Program-made: the position numbers and the translations under genes | From: Streptomyces albireticuli | Lineage (GTDB): Bacteria > Actinomycetota > Actinomycetes > Streptomycetales > Streptomycetaceae | NCBI RefSeq assembly: GCF_021228125.1 | Contig: NZ_JAJQQS010000014.1 | Span: forward strand, 1 to 64,000 | Direction of reading: 5' to 3' | Length of the DNA: 64,000 bases | Part shown: positions 1-6,748 of the stretch, in pieces | How the letters are laid out: every line of letters begins with the position of its first letter | How positions within the stretch are numbered: position 1 is the stretch's first letter | Notes under the pieces: model-generated | Told to the model about the DNA's origin: nothing | The model's database searches: none | Seen by the model: only the letters and a program-made list of their open reading frames with translations

Positions 1-69
1 CTCCGCGCGATGCTCCATCACCAGCCGCACAGCCTGGCTACGAAGCGTTGAGTCAATCTTCTTGGGCAT
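1..69 (-). CDS. IS3-family transposase OrfA, N-terminal fragment (cut by window edge)
   Basis: Read on the minus strand from an ATG at 69, the last bases encode MPKKIDSTLRSQAVRLVMEH and then RAE before the window ends. A short basic start followed by an LRSQAVRLVMEH-type helix is typical of OrfA helix-turn-helix proteins of IS3/IS911-type insertion sequences, which bind the IS ends and direct transposition together with OrfB. Only 23 codons are visible, so family assignment rests on this stretch alone and completeness cannot be judged. It points away from the graspetide operon, so that operon is flanked by mobile DNA. Confidence 0.6.
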   Translation of the reverse strand, partial: MPKKIDSTLRSQAVRLVMEHRAE

Positions 70-386
70 GGCGCCCATCCTCTCTGCTAGCTCACAACGG
101 AGCGGCAGAGAAGTCGGAACGGTTCACGTCGCTGGTCAGGGGGTTCGCTGGCCGTTTGTGCTGGTGGCTGGGTGTGCGGGTGGGGTCCATGTCGGCCCGG
201 GGGTTGTCGCAGGGCGCGGGACTGTACAGGGGTGCTGGCTAGCGGTGCGGTCTTGCCGAAGAGCTTCCCGGCTCCGTGTGGGCCGGGGGTGGTTGGGTCA
301 GCGCGGTGCTGATCCGGCCGAGTACGACCCGCTTGTGGCGGGTGCAAGTGCAGGCACGTTTTCCTCGACTCCTGATGGGAGTGAAC
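70..386. other. Intergenic region between transposase start and graspetide precursor
   Basis: This region holds no convincing gene. A nested inverted repeat at 82-110 (CTCTGC, 2-nt bulge, GCTC, 6-nt loop, GAGC, GCAGAG) lies just upstream of the transposase start; it may be an IS end structure or a weak attenuator. The promoter for the graspetide operon should lie in 110-370, but I see no clear -35/-10 pair. Confidence 0.4.
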
Positions 387-662
387 ATGCAGCTCATTAC
401 TCCTCTGCCTTTGGGCGGGGTGTCTCCGGTGGCACCGGCGCCTGAGGCGGTCCGGCCGTATGCGGTGACGGGTGCCCGGTTTCGGGCGCCGGCTGCGGCA
501 GCTGCCCCGGTGACAGTGTTCGATCCGGTGTCGCAGACGGCGGCGCATACGGATGGGACCCCGTTGACGGCGATGGCGACGTCGCAGAAGACGAACCCGG
601 ATGGCGACCCGAAGAACCCGCCGCCGCACGATGAGGGCGCCGACCCAGGGTTCTTCGAGTGA
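387..662 (+). CDS. tgmA: Graspetide (ATP-grasp-modified RiPP) precursor peptide
   Basis: A 91-residue peptide that would be the substrate of the ATP-grasp ligase encoded next. The leader (about residues 1-57) has the PLPLGG and RPYAVTGARFRAP segments and the YD/FDP...D.DGTPLTAMATS stretch seen in actinobacterial putative ATP-grasp-modified RiPPs. The presumed core follows: K68-T69-N70, then D72, D74, H81, D82, E83, D86 and a terminal GFFE. Thr/Lys donors with Asp/Glu acceptors are what omega-ester or omega-amide macrocyclisation needs. Start ATG 387 is chosen because GGGA lies 6 nt upstream; in-frame ATG 375 and GTG 381 are alternatives. The stop is 11 nt before the ligase start, so the genes are co-transcribed. 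Confidence 0.8.
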   Translation: MQLITPLPLGGVSPVAPAPEAVRPYAVTGARFRAPAAAAAPVTVFDPVSQTAAHTDGTPLTAMATSQKTNPDGDPKNPPPHDEGADPGFFE

Positions 663-672
663 GGTTCGGCGA

Positions 673-1635
673 GTGACCAGCACAGTGCTGGTGGTCGATG
701 GCCCCCGCGAGGGGGCCACCGATCTTGTCGTTGAGGCGCTGGCCGAGGCCAGTGTCGATGTGTTCCGTATGGACATGGCGCAGTTTCCGGGTGAGCTGGA
801 GCTGCGCGTCACGCATGGTACGGGGGGCGGCGACGTGTGGTTGGGTTCGCTGGCGACCGCATACCGGAGCGTGGAGCTTGGGGATATTGGGGCGGTGTAC
901 TGGAACCGTCCCGGCCCGTTCGTGTTCCCTGGTTTGTCGGAGTCGGATGCGCACTGGGCGCGGGGTGCGGCCCGGATCGGTTTCGGTGGGGTGCTGGTGA
1001 GTCTGGGTGCGCGGTGGATGAATCATCCGGGGCGGGCGTCGGCGGCGGAGTTCAAACCGTGGCAGCTGGCGGTGGCGCGCTCGGTGGGGCTGGAGGTTCC
1101 TCGGACGCTGGTGACGAATCGTGCGGATGAGGTGGTGCGGTTCGCGGAGGATGTGGGCGGCCCGCTGGTCACCAAGCCGATGGGCGTTCCGTACATCACT
1201 CATGCAGGTGGTTCGGAGACGATGTACACGCGGGTGGTGGATCTGGATCAGCTGGAGGGTGTGGAGGTGACGGCGCACCTGTTCCAGGAGCAGGTGCGTA
1301 AGGCGTTCGAGGTGCGTTTGACGTGTGTCGGCGGCCGGTGTCTCGGTGTGCGCATTGACGCCGGCAGTGATGTTGCTCGTGGGGACTGGCGAGCGGACTA
1401 CGACGCGCTCACGTACCGCCCCATCTCCACGCCCCCGGCGGTGGCCGCCGCGGTGGGGGCATACATGGCGCGGATGGAACTTTCCTATGCGGCCTTCGAC
1501 TTCATCGTCCGCCCTGATGGGCGGTGGACGTTCCTGGAGGCGAATCCGTCGGGGCAGTGGGCTTGGCTGGATTCCCCTACTGTGCCGATCGCTGCCACGA
1601 TTGCCGGGACCCTGAGGGGATGGTGCTCACCGTGA
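673..1635 (+). CDS. tgmB: ATP-grasp ribosomal peptide maturase
   Basis: A 320-residue ATP-grasp ligase of the MvdD/SAV_5884-like type. It would activate Asp/Glu side chains of the precursor as acyl-phosphates and close ester or amide rings with Thr/Ser/Lys. The N-terminus shows a STVLVVDGPREGATD pre-ATP-grasp fold and a YWNRPGPF segment. ATP-grasp residues follow: PLVTKPMG, LFQEQV, and near the C-terminus FLEANPSGQW (metal-binding E and N). GTG 673 is used because the upstream ATG at 601 lies inside the precursor gene. The stop overlaps the GTG of the methyltransferase by 4 nt (GTGA). Confidence 0.85.
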   Translation: MTSTVLVVDGPREGATDLVVEALAEASVDVFRMDMAQFPGELELRVTHGTGGGDVWLGSLATAYRSVELGDIGAVYWNRPGPFVFPGLSESDAHWARGAARIGFGGVLVSLGARWMNHPGRASAAEFKPWQLAVARSVGLEVPRTLVTNRADEVVRFAEDVGGPLVTKPMGVPYITHAGGSETMYTRVVDLDQLEGVEVTAHLFQEQVRKAFEVRLTCVGGRCLGVRIDAGSDVARGDWRADYDALTYRPISTPPAVAAAVGAYMARMELSYAAFDFIVRPDGRWTFLEANPSGQWAWLDSPTVPIAATIAGTLRGWCSP

Positions 1636-2771
1636 ACTGGAAGCCGTTGGCTCGCAGGCTTGCCGCAGGCCTGGAGGAGAGCGGGGACCTGGTCTCCGGT
1701 CAATGGAGTGAGGCGTTCGAGAGCACGCCTCGGCACGCGTTCGTTCCCGCGTTCTACCGGAACATGGGCGGGGCGCCGTCGGTGTGGCGTGAATTGGGGG
1801 TGGGGGACGGCCCGGATTGGCTGGAGCCGATCTACACGAACGTCTCGCTGGTGACTCGTCTGGACCCGCGTACCGTCCGACAGGTGGAAGGGGGGTGGAC
1901 GGGTGTTCCGACGTCGTCGAGCACGCAGCCCAGTCTCACGGCTCGGATGCTGGAGGCGCTGGGCGTCGAGCCGGGGCACACGGTTCTGGATGCGGGAACG
2001 GGCACGGGCTACCAGGCCGCGCTGCTGGCTCACCGGCTCGGCACGGCCGGGCAGCTCACCACGGCGGATATCGATCCGGAGCTGACGGCCTCCGCCAAGG
2101 GGCGTCTGGAAGAGCTGGGGTACGCCCCGGTTGTGGTCGCATGCGATGTAACGGTGCACCCGTGGCAGCAGTTCGACCGGGTGATCGTTACCTGTGGGCT
2201 GTCCCGCATCACCGAGTCTCTGCGGGCGGCAGTGGCGCCGGGAGGGCGGCTGATCGCCAATGTCGGGGCTCCGCTGGGTTCCGGTCTGGTCGTCCTCGAT
2301 GCTGATGGTGAGGGGGTGCTGGAGGGCCGGTTCCATCCCGGTGGCGGCTCGTTCATGCCCGCGCGCACTGATCGGTCCAGCTACCCACGCACCGGTGGTG
2401 ACGCCCAGGCTGCCGGGGAGGAGGGTCCGGCTGGGGTGCCGGCGGACGTGTTCCTCGACTACCATTTCGCGTTCCTGCTGGCTGTGCACCTGCCAGGGGT
2501 GCAGGTCCAGTACGGCACTGATGACCAGGGCCAGGCTATGCGGCGGCTGGTCGTGCCTGGCGGCTCCAGCTCGGAGACGGTGTATCCGGAGAGCGGGCCA
2601 GCGTACTACCGGGAGACTGGGGATCACGGTCTCTGGCCAGCGGTCGAGCGTTGCTGGTCGTGGTTCGTGGAGCATGGTCAGCCTTCGTGGGATCGGTTCG
2701 GGCTGACGGTGACGCCGGACGGACAGCGGCTCTGGTTCGAGACGCCGAAGCAAGTGGTCGTGCAGGTCTGA
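1632..2771 (+). CDS. tgmC: PIMT-like O-methyltransferase of an ATP-grasp RiPP system
   Basis: A 379-residue S-adenosylmethionine methyltransferase of the protein-L-isoaspartyl methyltransferase type. Motif I is TVLDAGTGTGYQ (about residues 118-128), preceded by TSSSTQPSLTARML, which matches the PIMT segment that positions the isoaspartyl substrate. In graspetide clusters such enzymes methylate an Asp within the ring, which then collapses to an aspartimide. The C-terminal third (about residues 225-379) is an extra domain specific to this subgroup. GTG 1632 overlaps the ligase stop; ATG 1620 is possible, and a GAGGGG at 1614-1619 sits upstream of the GTG. It is the third gene of the operon. Confidence 0.8.
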   Translation: MNWKPLARRLAAGLEESGDLVSGQWSEAFESTPRHAFVPAFYRNMGGAPSVWRELGVGDGPDWLEPIYTNVSLVTRLDPRTVRQVEGGWTGVPTSSSTQPSLTARMLEALGVEPGHTVLDAGTGTGYQAALLAHRLGTAGQLTTADIDPELTASAKGRLEELGYAPVVVACDVTVHPWQQFDRVIVTCGLSRITESLRAAVAPGGRLIANVGAPLGSGLVVLDADGEGVLEGRFHPGGGSFMPARTDRSSYPRTGGDAQAAGEEGPAGVPADVFLDYHFAFLLAVHLPGVQVQYGTDDQGQAMRRLVVPGGSSSETVYPESGPAYYRETGDHGLWPAVERCWSWFVEHGQPSWDRFGLTVTPDGQRLWFETPKQVVVQV

Positions 2772-2806
2772 GACTGCCGGGCGACAGCCGGAGGAGGACG
2801 ACGAGG

Positions 2807-2848
2807 ATGACGATTGAGTGTGATCCGGATGGCCAGCTTGGTTCGTGA
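2807..2848 (+). CDS. Possible 13-codon leader ORF translationally coupled to the next gene
   Basis: An ATG at 2807 with a good ribosome-binding sequence (GGAGGACGACGAGG) opens a 13-codon ORF (MTIECDPDGQLGS). Its TGA overlaps the GTG of the following zinc-ribbon ORF by 4 nt. That next ORF has no ribosome-binding site of its own, so coupling is plausible. Alternatively, one longer gene was split by a frameshift. Confidence 0.35.
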   Translation: MTIECDPDGQLGS

Positions 2849-2991
2849 AGTTCCAGGTGAAGCTGGCGCGTTCGGTGGGTCGGCCGACGGAGGATGCGCG
2901 GTGTCCGGATCATCCGGAGACGCGGATGACGCCGGTGCTGGGTCGGCGCTGGTTCTGCCCGGAGTGTGCGCGGCGGCCAGCGGCCGACTGA
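2845..2991 (+). CDS. Small zinc-ribbon protein
   Basis: A 48-residue basic protein starting VKFQVKLARSVGRPTEDARC. It has two metal-ligand pairs, CPDH (about residues 20-23) and CPEC (about residues 38-41), fitting a treble-clef or zinc-ribbon fold. Ending RRPAAD, it stops just before a strong terminator, so it is probably the last gene of the transcript beginning at the graspetide precursor. The function is unknown. It could be an unrelated nucleic-acid-binding peptide or an accessory of the RiPP locus. Coding potential is judged only from the Cys/His pattern and codon use. Confidence 0.5.
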   Translation: MKFQVKLARSVGRPTEDARCPDHPETRMTPVLGRRWFCPECARRPAAD

Positions 2992-3004
2992 GTGGATAGC
3001 AAGC

Positions 3005-3037
3005 GAGCCCTCAACCCGAGCGGGTTGGGGGCTCTTT
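3005..3037 (+). terminator. Rho-independent terminator after graspetide/zinc-ribbon genes
   Basis: GAGCCCTCAACCC pairs with GGGTTGGGGGCTC across a 4-nt loop and is followed by TTT. It lies 13 nt after the zinc-ribbon stop and also precedes the convergent lipoprotein gene. Confidence 0.8.
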
Positions 3038-3045
3038 CGTGACTG

Positions 3046-3396
3046 CTAGCTGGCATCGGCTTCGGCGGCTTCGTCGATTTGCCGCTGGAGTTCGTCCCGC
3101 CCCTCCTCGTTGGCCCGCCGCACGCTGCTCAGGTAGATGTCGAGGTAGGCGTTCTCCGACAGGCCCGTGCACGCTGGTGGTCGGCTTCCGTCGGTGCTGG
3201 GTGTTGCGGCGTGACGTTCGACGTCGACGAGGATGTCCACGGCCTTGGTGCAGCGCTCGAGGGTATCCGTCGAGGAAGGTGTGGGTTGCGGGCTGGTGAC
3301 GGTCGGAGCCGGGCTGGATGCGGTGTTGGCGGTGGAACAGCCGGTGAGCGGGGCGGCGGCGAGCACGACGATGGCCGCAGCTGTGGTGATTCGCAT
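3046..3396 (-). CDS. Small lipoprotein
   Basis: A 116-residue protein with a type II signal peptide. MRITT is followed by a hydrophobic stretch and the lipobox LTGC, so Cys20 would be lipidated and the protein anchored on the outer face of the membrane. After a Ser/Thr/Pro linker (residues 21-45), a short acidic helical domain contains two further Cys (about residues 49 and 75), possibly a disulfide. The C-terminus (RRANEEGRDELQRQIDEAAEA) looks helical. No family is recognised. It faces the terminator of the RiPP transcript and diverges from the lamin-tail protein. Confidence 0.75.
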   Translation of the reverse strand: MRITTAAAIVVLAAAPLTGCSTANTASSPAPTVTSPQPTPSSTDTLERCTKAVDILVDVERHAATPSTDGSRPPACTGLSENAYLDIYLSSVRRANEEGRDELQRQIDEAAEADAS

Positions 3397-3526
3397 CGCG
3401 CCATGCTGCCGGGCGATTGGGCTTGTGCCGGGTGGTTCTGGGATTTCAGGTGATTGAGGTGGCGCAGGCGATGTTTGTGCGCCGGGTGGTGCGCGCCGTC
3501 GTCGTGGGGGTGGTGGGTGTGTCCGT

Positions 3527-3541
3527 ATCCGGTAACCGGAT
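3527..3541. promoter_or_regulatory. Perfect 15-bp palindrome in divergent promoter region
   Basis: ATCCGGTAACCGGAT is a perfect palindrome around a central A, located between the divergent lipoprotein and lamin-tail genes. A second inverted repeat, CGGATGATC (3537-3545) and GATCATCCG (3603-3611), brackets the region before the lamin-tail gene. Both look like operator elements; the regulator is unknown. Confidence 0.45.
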
Positions 3542-3631
3542 GATCGTCTCCCTGGTGGTCGTGGCGGCGGCCGGGCCAGAGTGATCGTCCTGGCATTCGC
3601 CGGATCATCCGATCACCTCTAGGGGTTCACC

Positions 3632-4063
3632 ATGTCCGCCACCCAGTTATTCGCGCGTACCGTCGCCGCTGCTGCCGCGGCCGGGGCTGTGCTCGCCGGC
3701 GGCGCCGTGCCGTCCTCCGCGGCCAGCCCTGCGGCCGGGTTCGGGGCGGTCCAGTACGACAGCCCCGGCAAGGACACCCGGTCGAACGCGTCACGGAACG
3801 CGGAGTGGGTGACCATCGTCAACAAGACGGGCCGCACGCTCGACCTGACCGGCTGGACGCTCTCGGACGCCGAGCGGCACACCTACCGGCTCCACCTGAA
3901 GCTCGGCGCGTACAAGGCGGTCCGCGTCCACACCGGCAGCGGCCGGGACACGGCCACCGACGTGTACTGGGGCTCCGGCAACTACGTCTGGAACAACGAC
4001 CGCGACACGGCCACCCTGCGGGATGCCCGCGGGCGGACCGTGGCGACGAAGTCCTGGCGCTGA
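3632..4063 (+). CDS. Secreted lamin-tail-domain (LTD) protein
   Basis: A 143-residue exported protein. A Sec-type signal peptide (MSATQLFARTVAAAAAAGAV, cleavage likely after ASA near residue 31) precedes one lamin tail domain, an Ig-like beta sandwich: FGAVQYDSPG, EWVTIVNKTGRTLDLTGWTLSD, then YVWNNDRDTATLRDARG. LTD proteins are common secreted or cell-surface modules in Streptomyces; their binding partners are mostly unknown. AGGGG lies 7 nt before the ATG. Codon 6 is TTA, so expression should depend on the bldA tRNA and be restricted to late growth. A terminator follows. Confidence 0.85.
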   Translation: MSATQLFARTVAAAAAAGAVLAGGAVPSSAASPAAGFGAVQYDSPGKDTRSNASRNAEWVTIVNKTGRTLDLTGWTLSDAERHTYRLHLKLGAYKAVRVHTGSGRDTATDVYWGSGNYVWNNDRDTATLRDARGRTVATKSWR

Positions 4064-4080
4064 CGCCACGGGCAACGAAG

Positions 4081-4112
4081 GAGGCCCCCACCCCCGGGAG
4101 CGGGGGGGCCTC
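4081..4112. terminator. Strong bidirectional hairpin between LTD gene and TA-like pair
   Basis: GAGGCCCCCACCCCC and CGGGGGGGCCTC form a GC-rich stem with a GGGAG loop. It lies 17 nt after the LTD stop and 9 nt before the stop of the convergent toxin-like gene, so it can serve both. Confidence 0.75.
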
Positions 4113-4121
4113 GTCGTGTCG

Positions 4122-4361
4122 TCAGTCGATGGTGTTGAGCTGCACGAGGGTGATCGTGTCGACGCCGATGAGGATCACGGCGATGGTCCGGCCGGAGGCC
4201 ATGGTGCGGAAGACGCCGTCGTCGACGCCGTAGGGGACCGAGTGGGCGATCGGGTCGGCGAGGGCGTCGAGGAGGCAGAGGGCCAGGTCGCGGCGGGCCG
4301 TTTCGGAGAGGTTCTTGTAGGCGGCGTGGAGGCTCGGGTCGATTTTGAGCCGGTAGGTCAC
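4122..4361 (-). CDS. RelE/ParE-like small toxin candidate
   Basis: A 79-residue protein. The N-terminus MTYRLKIDPSLHAAYKNLSE, helix ARRDLALCLLDALADP, central VDDGVFRTM and final strand AVILIGVDTITLVQLNTID follow the beta-alpha-alpha-beta-beta-beta plan of RelE/ParE-superfamily toxins (mRNA interferase or gyrase poison). The start overlaps the stop of the upstream 100-residue protein by 4 nt (ATGA), the usual antitoxin-first layout. Classical RelE catalytic residues are not clearly conserved, so activity is uncertain. Confidence 0.5.
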   Translation of the reverse strand: MTYRLKIDPSLHAAYKNLSETARRDLALCLLDALADPIAHSVPYGVDDGVFRTMASGRTIAVILIGVDTITLVQLNTID

Positions 4362-4660
4362 GCGGCGCCTCGCTGGCTGAGGCCGGCGTCGGCCCGGAGT
4401 TCGTCCTCGGTCACGTTGAGGAGGCTAGCGAGGTAGGTGTCGGGGAGCTGGCCGTTCTGGCGAATCGTCTCCCGCAGCTGCTCGACGCGGTCTCGGCCAG
4501 CTTCGAAGTCCTCGATGAGCTGCACCCACCGGTCGAGGATGGTGGGGAGGTCGCGGACGTCGGTGAACGTCGCTTCGCGCATGAACGTCGCGCGCAGCTC
4601 GGGGTGGGGCAGGGCGTGGCTGATGCTGTCGATGGTCCACGCTTGCTGGCTGGTGTTCAT
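4358..4660 (-). CDS. Antitoxin-like partner protein
   Basis: A 100-residue acidic, mostly helical protein without a recognised family name. Its first gene position, overlap with the RelE-like gene and palindromic promoter fit an antitoxin. Residues about 33-75 (TDVRDLPTILDRWVQLIEDF then RDRVEQLRETIRQNGQLPD) are consistent with a dimerising coiled region. The last 25 residues (ASLLNVTEDELRADAGLSQR) may be the toxin-neutralising tail. A helix-turn-helix is not obvious, so it could instead be a phage accessory protein. Confidence 0.45.
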   Translation of the reverse strand: MNTSQQAWTIDSISHALPHPELRATFMREATFTDVRDLPTILDRWVQLIEDFEAGRDRVEQLRETIRQNGQLPDTYLASLLNVTEDELRADAGLSQRGAA

Positions 4661-4690
4661 TGGTCCTCCACGCCTTGGCGGCTCGCGTCC

Positions 4691-4725
4691 CTTGACATCA
4701 CCGTGATATCACGGCGGGTATCAAG
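4691..4725 (-). promoter_or_regulatory. Operator/promoter of the toxin-antitoxin-like pair
   Basis: CCGTGATATCACGG (4701-4714) is a perfect 14-bp palindrome nested in an outer CTTGA/TCAAG inverted repeat (4691-4695 and 4721-4725). On the minus strand TTGATA forms a -35-like box with a weak TGATGT -10, placing the palindrome between them. This is typical of autoregulation by a toxin-antitoxin complex. Confidence 0.55.
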
Positions 4726-5188
4726 ATCGGTTCGGTTGGGCCAGACCGTTGCCCCCTGCTGCTATGGCGGCGGCGATGGCGACCCATCCCTTATGCCAGG
4801 CCTGGTCCATCAAGTACCCGGCCGAGGGGTCGCGCTGAAGCCAGCCCGAGTGGCCGGTGGCGGCTGCTAACCGGACGATGCCTCGAGGGGCCGGGTCGGC
4901 CCAGTGGCCGCCTTGCCGGTCGGCGATGTAGTGCGTGCCGGCGGACACCGCGAGTGCGGCGACGGCCCGCCGCGGGGGGATGCGCAGGCCGAGGAACCGG
5001 TAGGCGGCGTAGAGGGCGGTCGCCTGGGTGGCGGTGTAGGTGGCGACGTGACGGAGGCAAGCAGCGGCTCCGTCACGTCCGGGCTTTCCCTTGGTGACGG
5101 CTTCGGCGTCCCGCTGGATCCAGTGATCAGCGACTTCGTGGGAGGCGGTCAATGCTGCGTATGCGGCGGCGAAATAGGCGGCTTTCAT
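4721..5188 (-). CDS. DUF3307-like phage/element membrane protein
   Basis: A 155-residue protein with the SHEVADHWIQRDAEAVTKG start typical of small proteins found in actinophages and integrative elements (DUF3307-like). Three or four hydrophobic segments follow: ALYAAYRFLGL, AVAALAVSAGTHYIAD and GWVAIAAAIAAGG. The conserved HxxADH-like and HYIADR histidine/aspartate pairs suggest a membrane-embedded or metal site. Its function is not established; it has sometimes been labelled a regulator without proof. The stop touches the TA operator, and an independent terminator precedes it. Confidence 0.6.
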   Translation of the reverse strand: MKAAYFAAAYAALTASHEVADHWIQRDAEAVTKGKPGRDGAAACLRHVATYTATQATALYAAYRFLGLRIPPRRAVAALAVSAGTHYIADRQGGHWADPAPRGIVRLAAATGHSGWLQRDPSAGYLMDQAWHKGWVAIAAAIAAGGNGLAQPNRS

Positions 5189-5229
5189 CGTGGATTCCCC
5201 TCACAGTGGGTATTCGCGCTATCCCAAGC

Positions 5230-5262
5230 CCCGGGGGCGAGGACGGGCTCCTCGCCCCCGGG
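5230..5262 (-). terminator. Terminator of the long leftward early operon
   Basis: CCCGGGGGCGAGG and CCTCGCCCCCGGG form a perfect 13-bp stem with a 7-nt loop. It lies 12 nt downstream (leftward) of the stop of the 73-residue gene at 5275, so it probably ends the transcript running from about 15,234. Confidence 0.8.
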
Positions 5263-5274
5263 CCGGTCGGCGGG

Positions 5275-5496
5275 TCAGATGTGCCGCTGGTTGTTGGACA
5301 TCGGGAACCACTCGAGCGGGGCGTCCGCGAGCGGGGGCTCGCTGGAGTACTCCTCACTCCTCGTGGCAGCCTGGTTGCCGTGGTCCGCAGGCGGCTCCGG
5401 GTCGATGGGGTTGCCATACTTGTCGACGTAGCCCATGGCGTGTTCGTCCTTGTGTTCCTGGTACCAGTCCCGCTCATCCTCGTGGGTGTGGATCAC
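5275..5496 (-). CDS. Hypothetical acidic protein of the element
   Basis: A 73-residue acidic, histidine-rich protein (VIHTHEDERDWYQEHKDEHAM, then YVDKYGNPIDPEP). GTG 5496 is chosen because GAGAGGGA lies 4-5 nt upstream; an in-frame GTG at 5601 would overlap the neighbouring gene. No family is recognised. The YVDKYGNPID motif resembles short turn segments found in several actinophage proteins. It is the last gene of the operon before the terminator. Confidence 0.5.
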   Translation of the reverse strand: MIHTHEDERDWYQEHKDEHAMGYVDKYGNPIDPEPPADHGNQAATRSEEYSSEPPLADAPLEWFPMSNNQRHI

Positions 5497-5545
5497 GGTG
5501 TCCCTCTCAGCCTCAGGTTTCGGTTGTTCGTGGTGTCCTGGTCGT

Positions 5546-5764
5546 TCAGCGTCCGCGTCGTCGACTGGCGGACGCGTCTGCGTACCCGGCGCGCCTGCCA
5601 CTGACTCGCAGCCCTCGCGCGTACTCCGGGATTTCGGCCACCTCTCGCAGAGCGGCGCGGATCTCCTCTGCGCCTGCCGGCGGGCGGCCGACCTCCTGCT
5701 CGTGCTCGGCGAGCAGTGCGTTTACCAGCTCGGTGAGGCGGGTGACGCGCTGTGCGATATCCAT
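5546..5764 (-). CDS. Hypothetical coiled-coil protein of the element
   Basis: A 72-residue protein starting MDIAQRVTRLTELVNALLAE, with heptad-like leucines/valines over residues 5-25 and a second helix (EEIRAALREVAEIPEYARGL), then a basic tail. ATG 5764 has AAGGGA upstream; a longer in-frame ATG at 5935 adds a proline-rich segment that looks non-coding. The function is unknown. The stretch 5765-5971 upstream holds no other supported gene. Confidence 0.45.
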   Translation of the reverse strand: MDIAQRVTRLTELVNALLAEHEQEVGRPPAGAEEIRAALREVAEIPEYARGLRVSGRRAGYADASASRRRGR

Positions 5765-5971
5765 CTCTTCATCCCTTTCATGAAGGTTAATGGGCGGATG
5801 CGTTGGAGCGTCGGACGATGCGGACGCCGGGCGGGCGGAGAAGGGCCGCGGCTTGTCGCCGCCACCTTCCGGAGCGCCAACGCCATAGCTGCCCGCCTGG
5901 AACAACGCCGGCAGACCAATCAAGTCGAATCGCATCGATCCGCAGCCAGAAAAGTGCTCAGCTGTCGGTCT

Positions 5972-6586
5972 TCACGCCGCCCGCCGTTCCGCTACCGGCA
6001 GCCGGAGGGCTTCGGTGTGCCCGTACTGCTGGCCGCAGCCGCCGCACCGGGCGCCGGGGGTGCTGAGGGTGACGCGGAGGGTGCCGCCGCACGGGCAGGC
6101 GACGGTGACGCGGCGCTCGGGTGTCTCCCCGGTGACGAGGGCCCGCGCGTGGCCGGCGATCTGCCGGATCTCGTCGGCGAACTCGCGGACGGCAGGGTGC
6201 TCCTCGCAGATCCAGGCCAAGTTGACGCGGAGGAAGCGGGCGGCACCGTCGACCTGCTGCTCGATGCTCCCGCGGAACGGCACGGGCGCCCAGCCGAGGA
6301 TCTCCCGGGCGTCCCGCTCCCACGAGGTGAGCACCCCCTCGATCCCGCCGCGGGCACGGAGGTCGAGGGCAGCCAGGTTGACGGGCAGAGGGGCGGTGCG
6401 GGAGCCGGGGCGCCCGCCGCCCCCGCACCGGCCAGGCTCCAGGGCTTCGGAAAGCTCCCGGTAGAGACCCGGCAGTTCGGCGAGGTGCTCGTCGACTTTC
6501 GCCCGGCATCCGTCGTGGACGCGGGCCCGGGCCAGCCGGTCGCAGATCGCGCAAGGCCAGGGCGCGGGGGCAGCGGTGTCGTACAC
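5972..6586 (-). CDS. Zinc-ribbon element protein, function unknown
   Basis: A 204-residue protein of a type repeatedly seen in Streptomyces prophages. CAIC near the N-terminus with a downstream DGC may bind one metal. The middle contains RTAPLPVNLAALDLRARGGI and EHPAVREFADEIRQIAGHAR. The C-terminus carries a clear zinc ribbon (CPCGGTLRV ... CGGCGQQYG) near residues 170-190. GTG 6586 follows AAGGAG. The zinc ribbon suggests nucleic-acid or protein binding; no enzymatic motif is visible. Confidence 0.6.
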   Translation of the reverse strand: MYDTAAPAPWPCAICDRLARARVHDGCRAKVDEHLAELPGLYRELSEALEPGRCGGGGRPGSRTAPLPVNLAALDLRARGGIEGVLTSWERDAREILGWAPVPFRGSIEQQVDGAARFLRVNLAWICEEHPAVREFADEIRQIAGHARALVTGETPERRVTVACPCGGTLRVTLSTPGARCGGCGQQYGHTEALRLPVAERRAA

Positions 6587-6748
6587 GGTGTGCTCCTTGC
6601 GGTGGGGCGGGCGGATCAGGAGGAGGGCGTACAGCAGGGCCCGGCCGCGTGCGACGGTGTCCGAGTGGAGCATGGATGCCTCAAATCGCTGGCCGGGTTT
6701 TTGGTAGACGGCCGAACGGAGCGCGGGCGCCCCATTCCCCGTCCGGGC

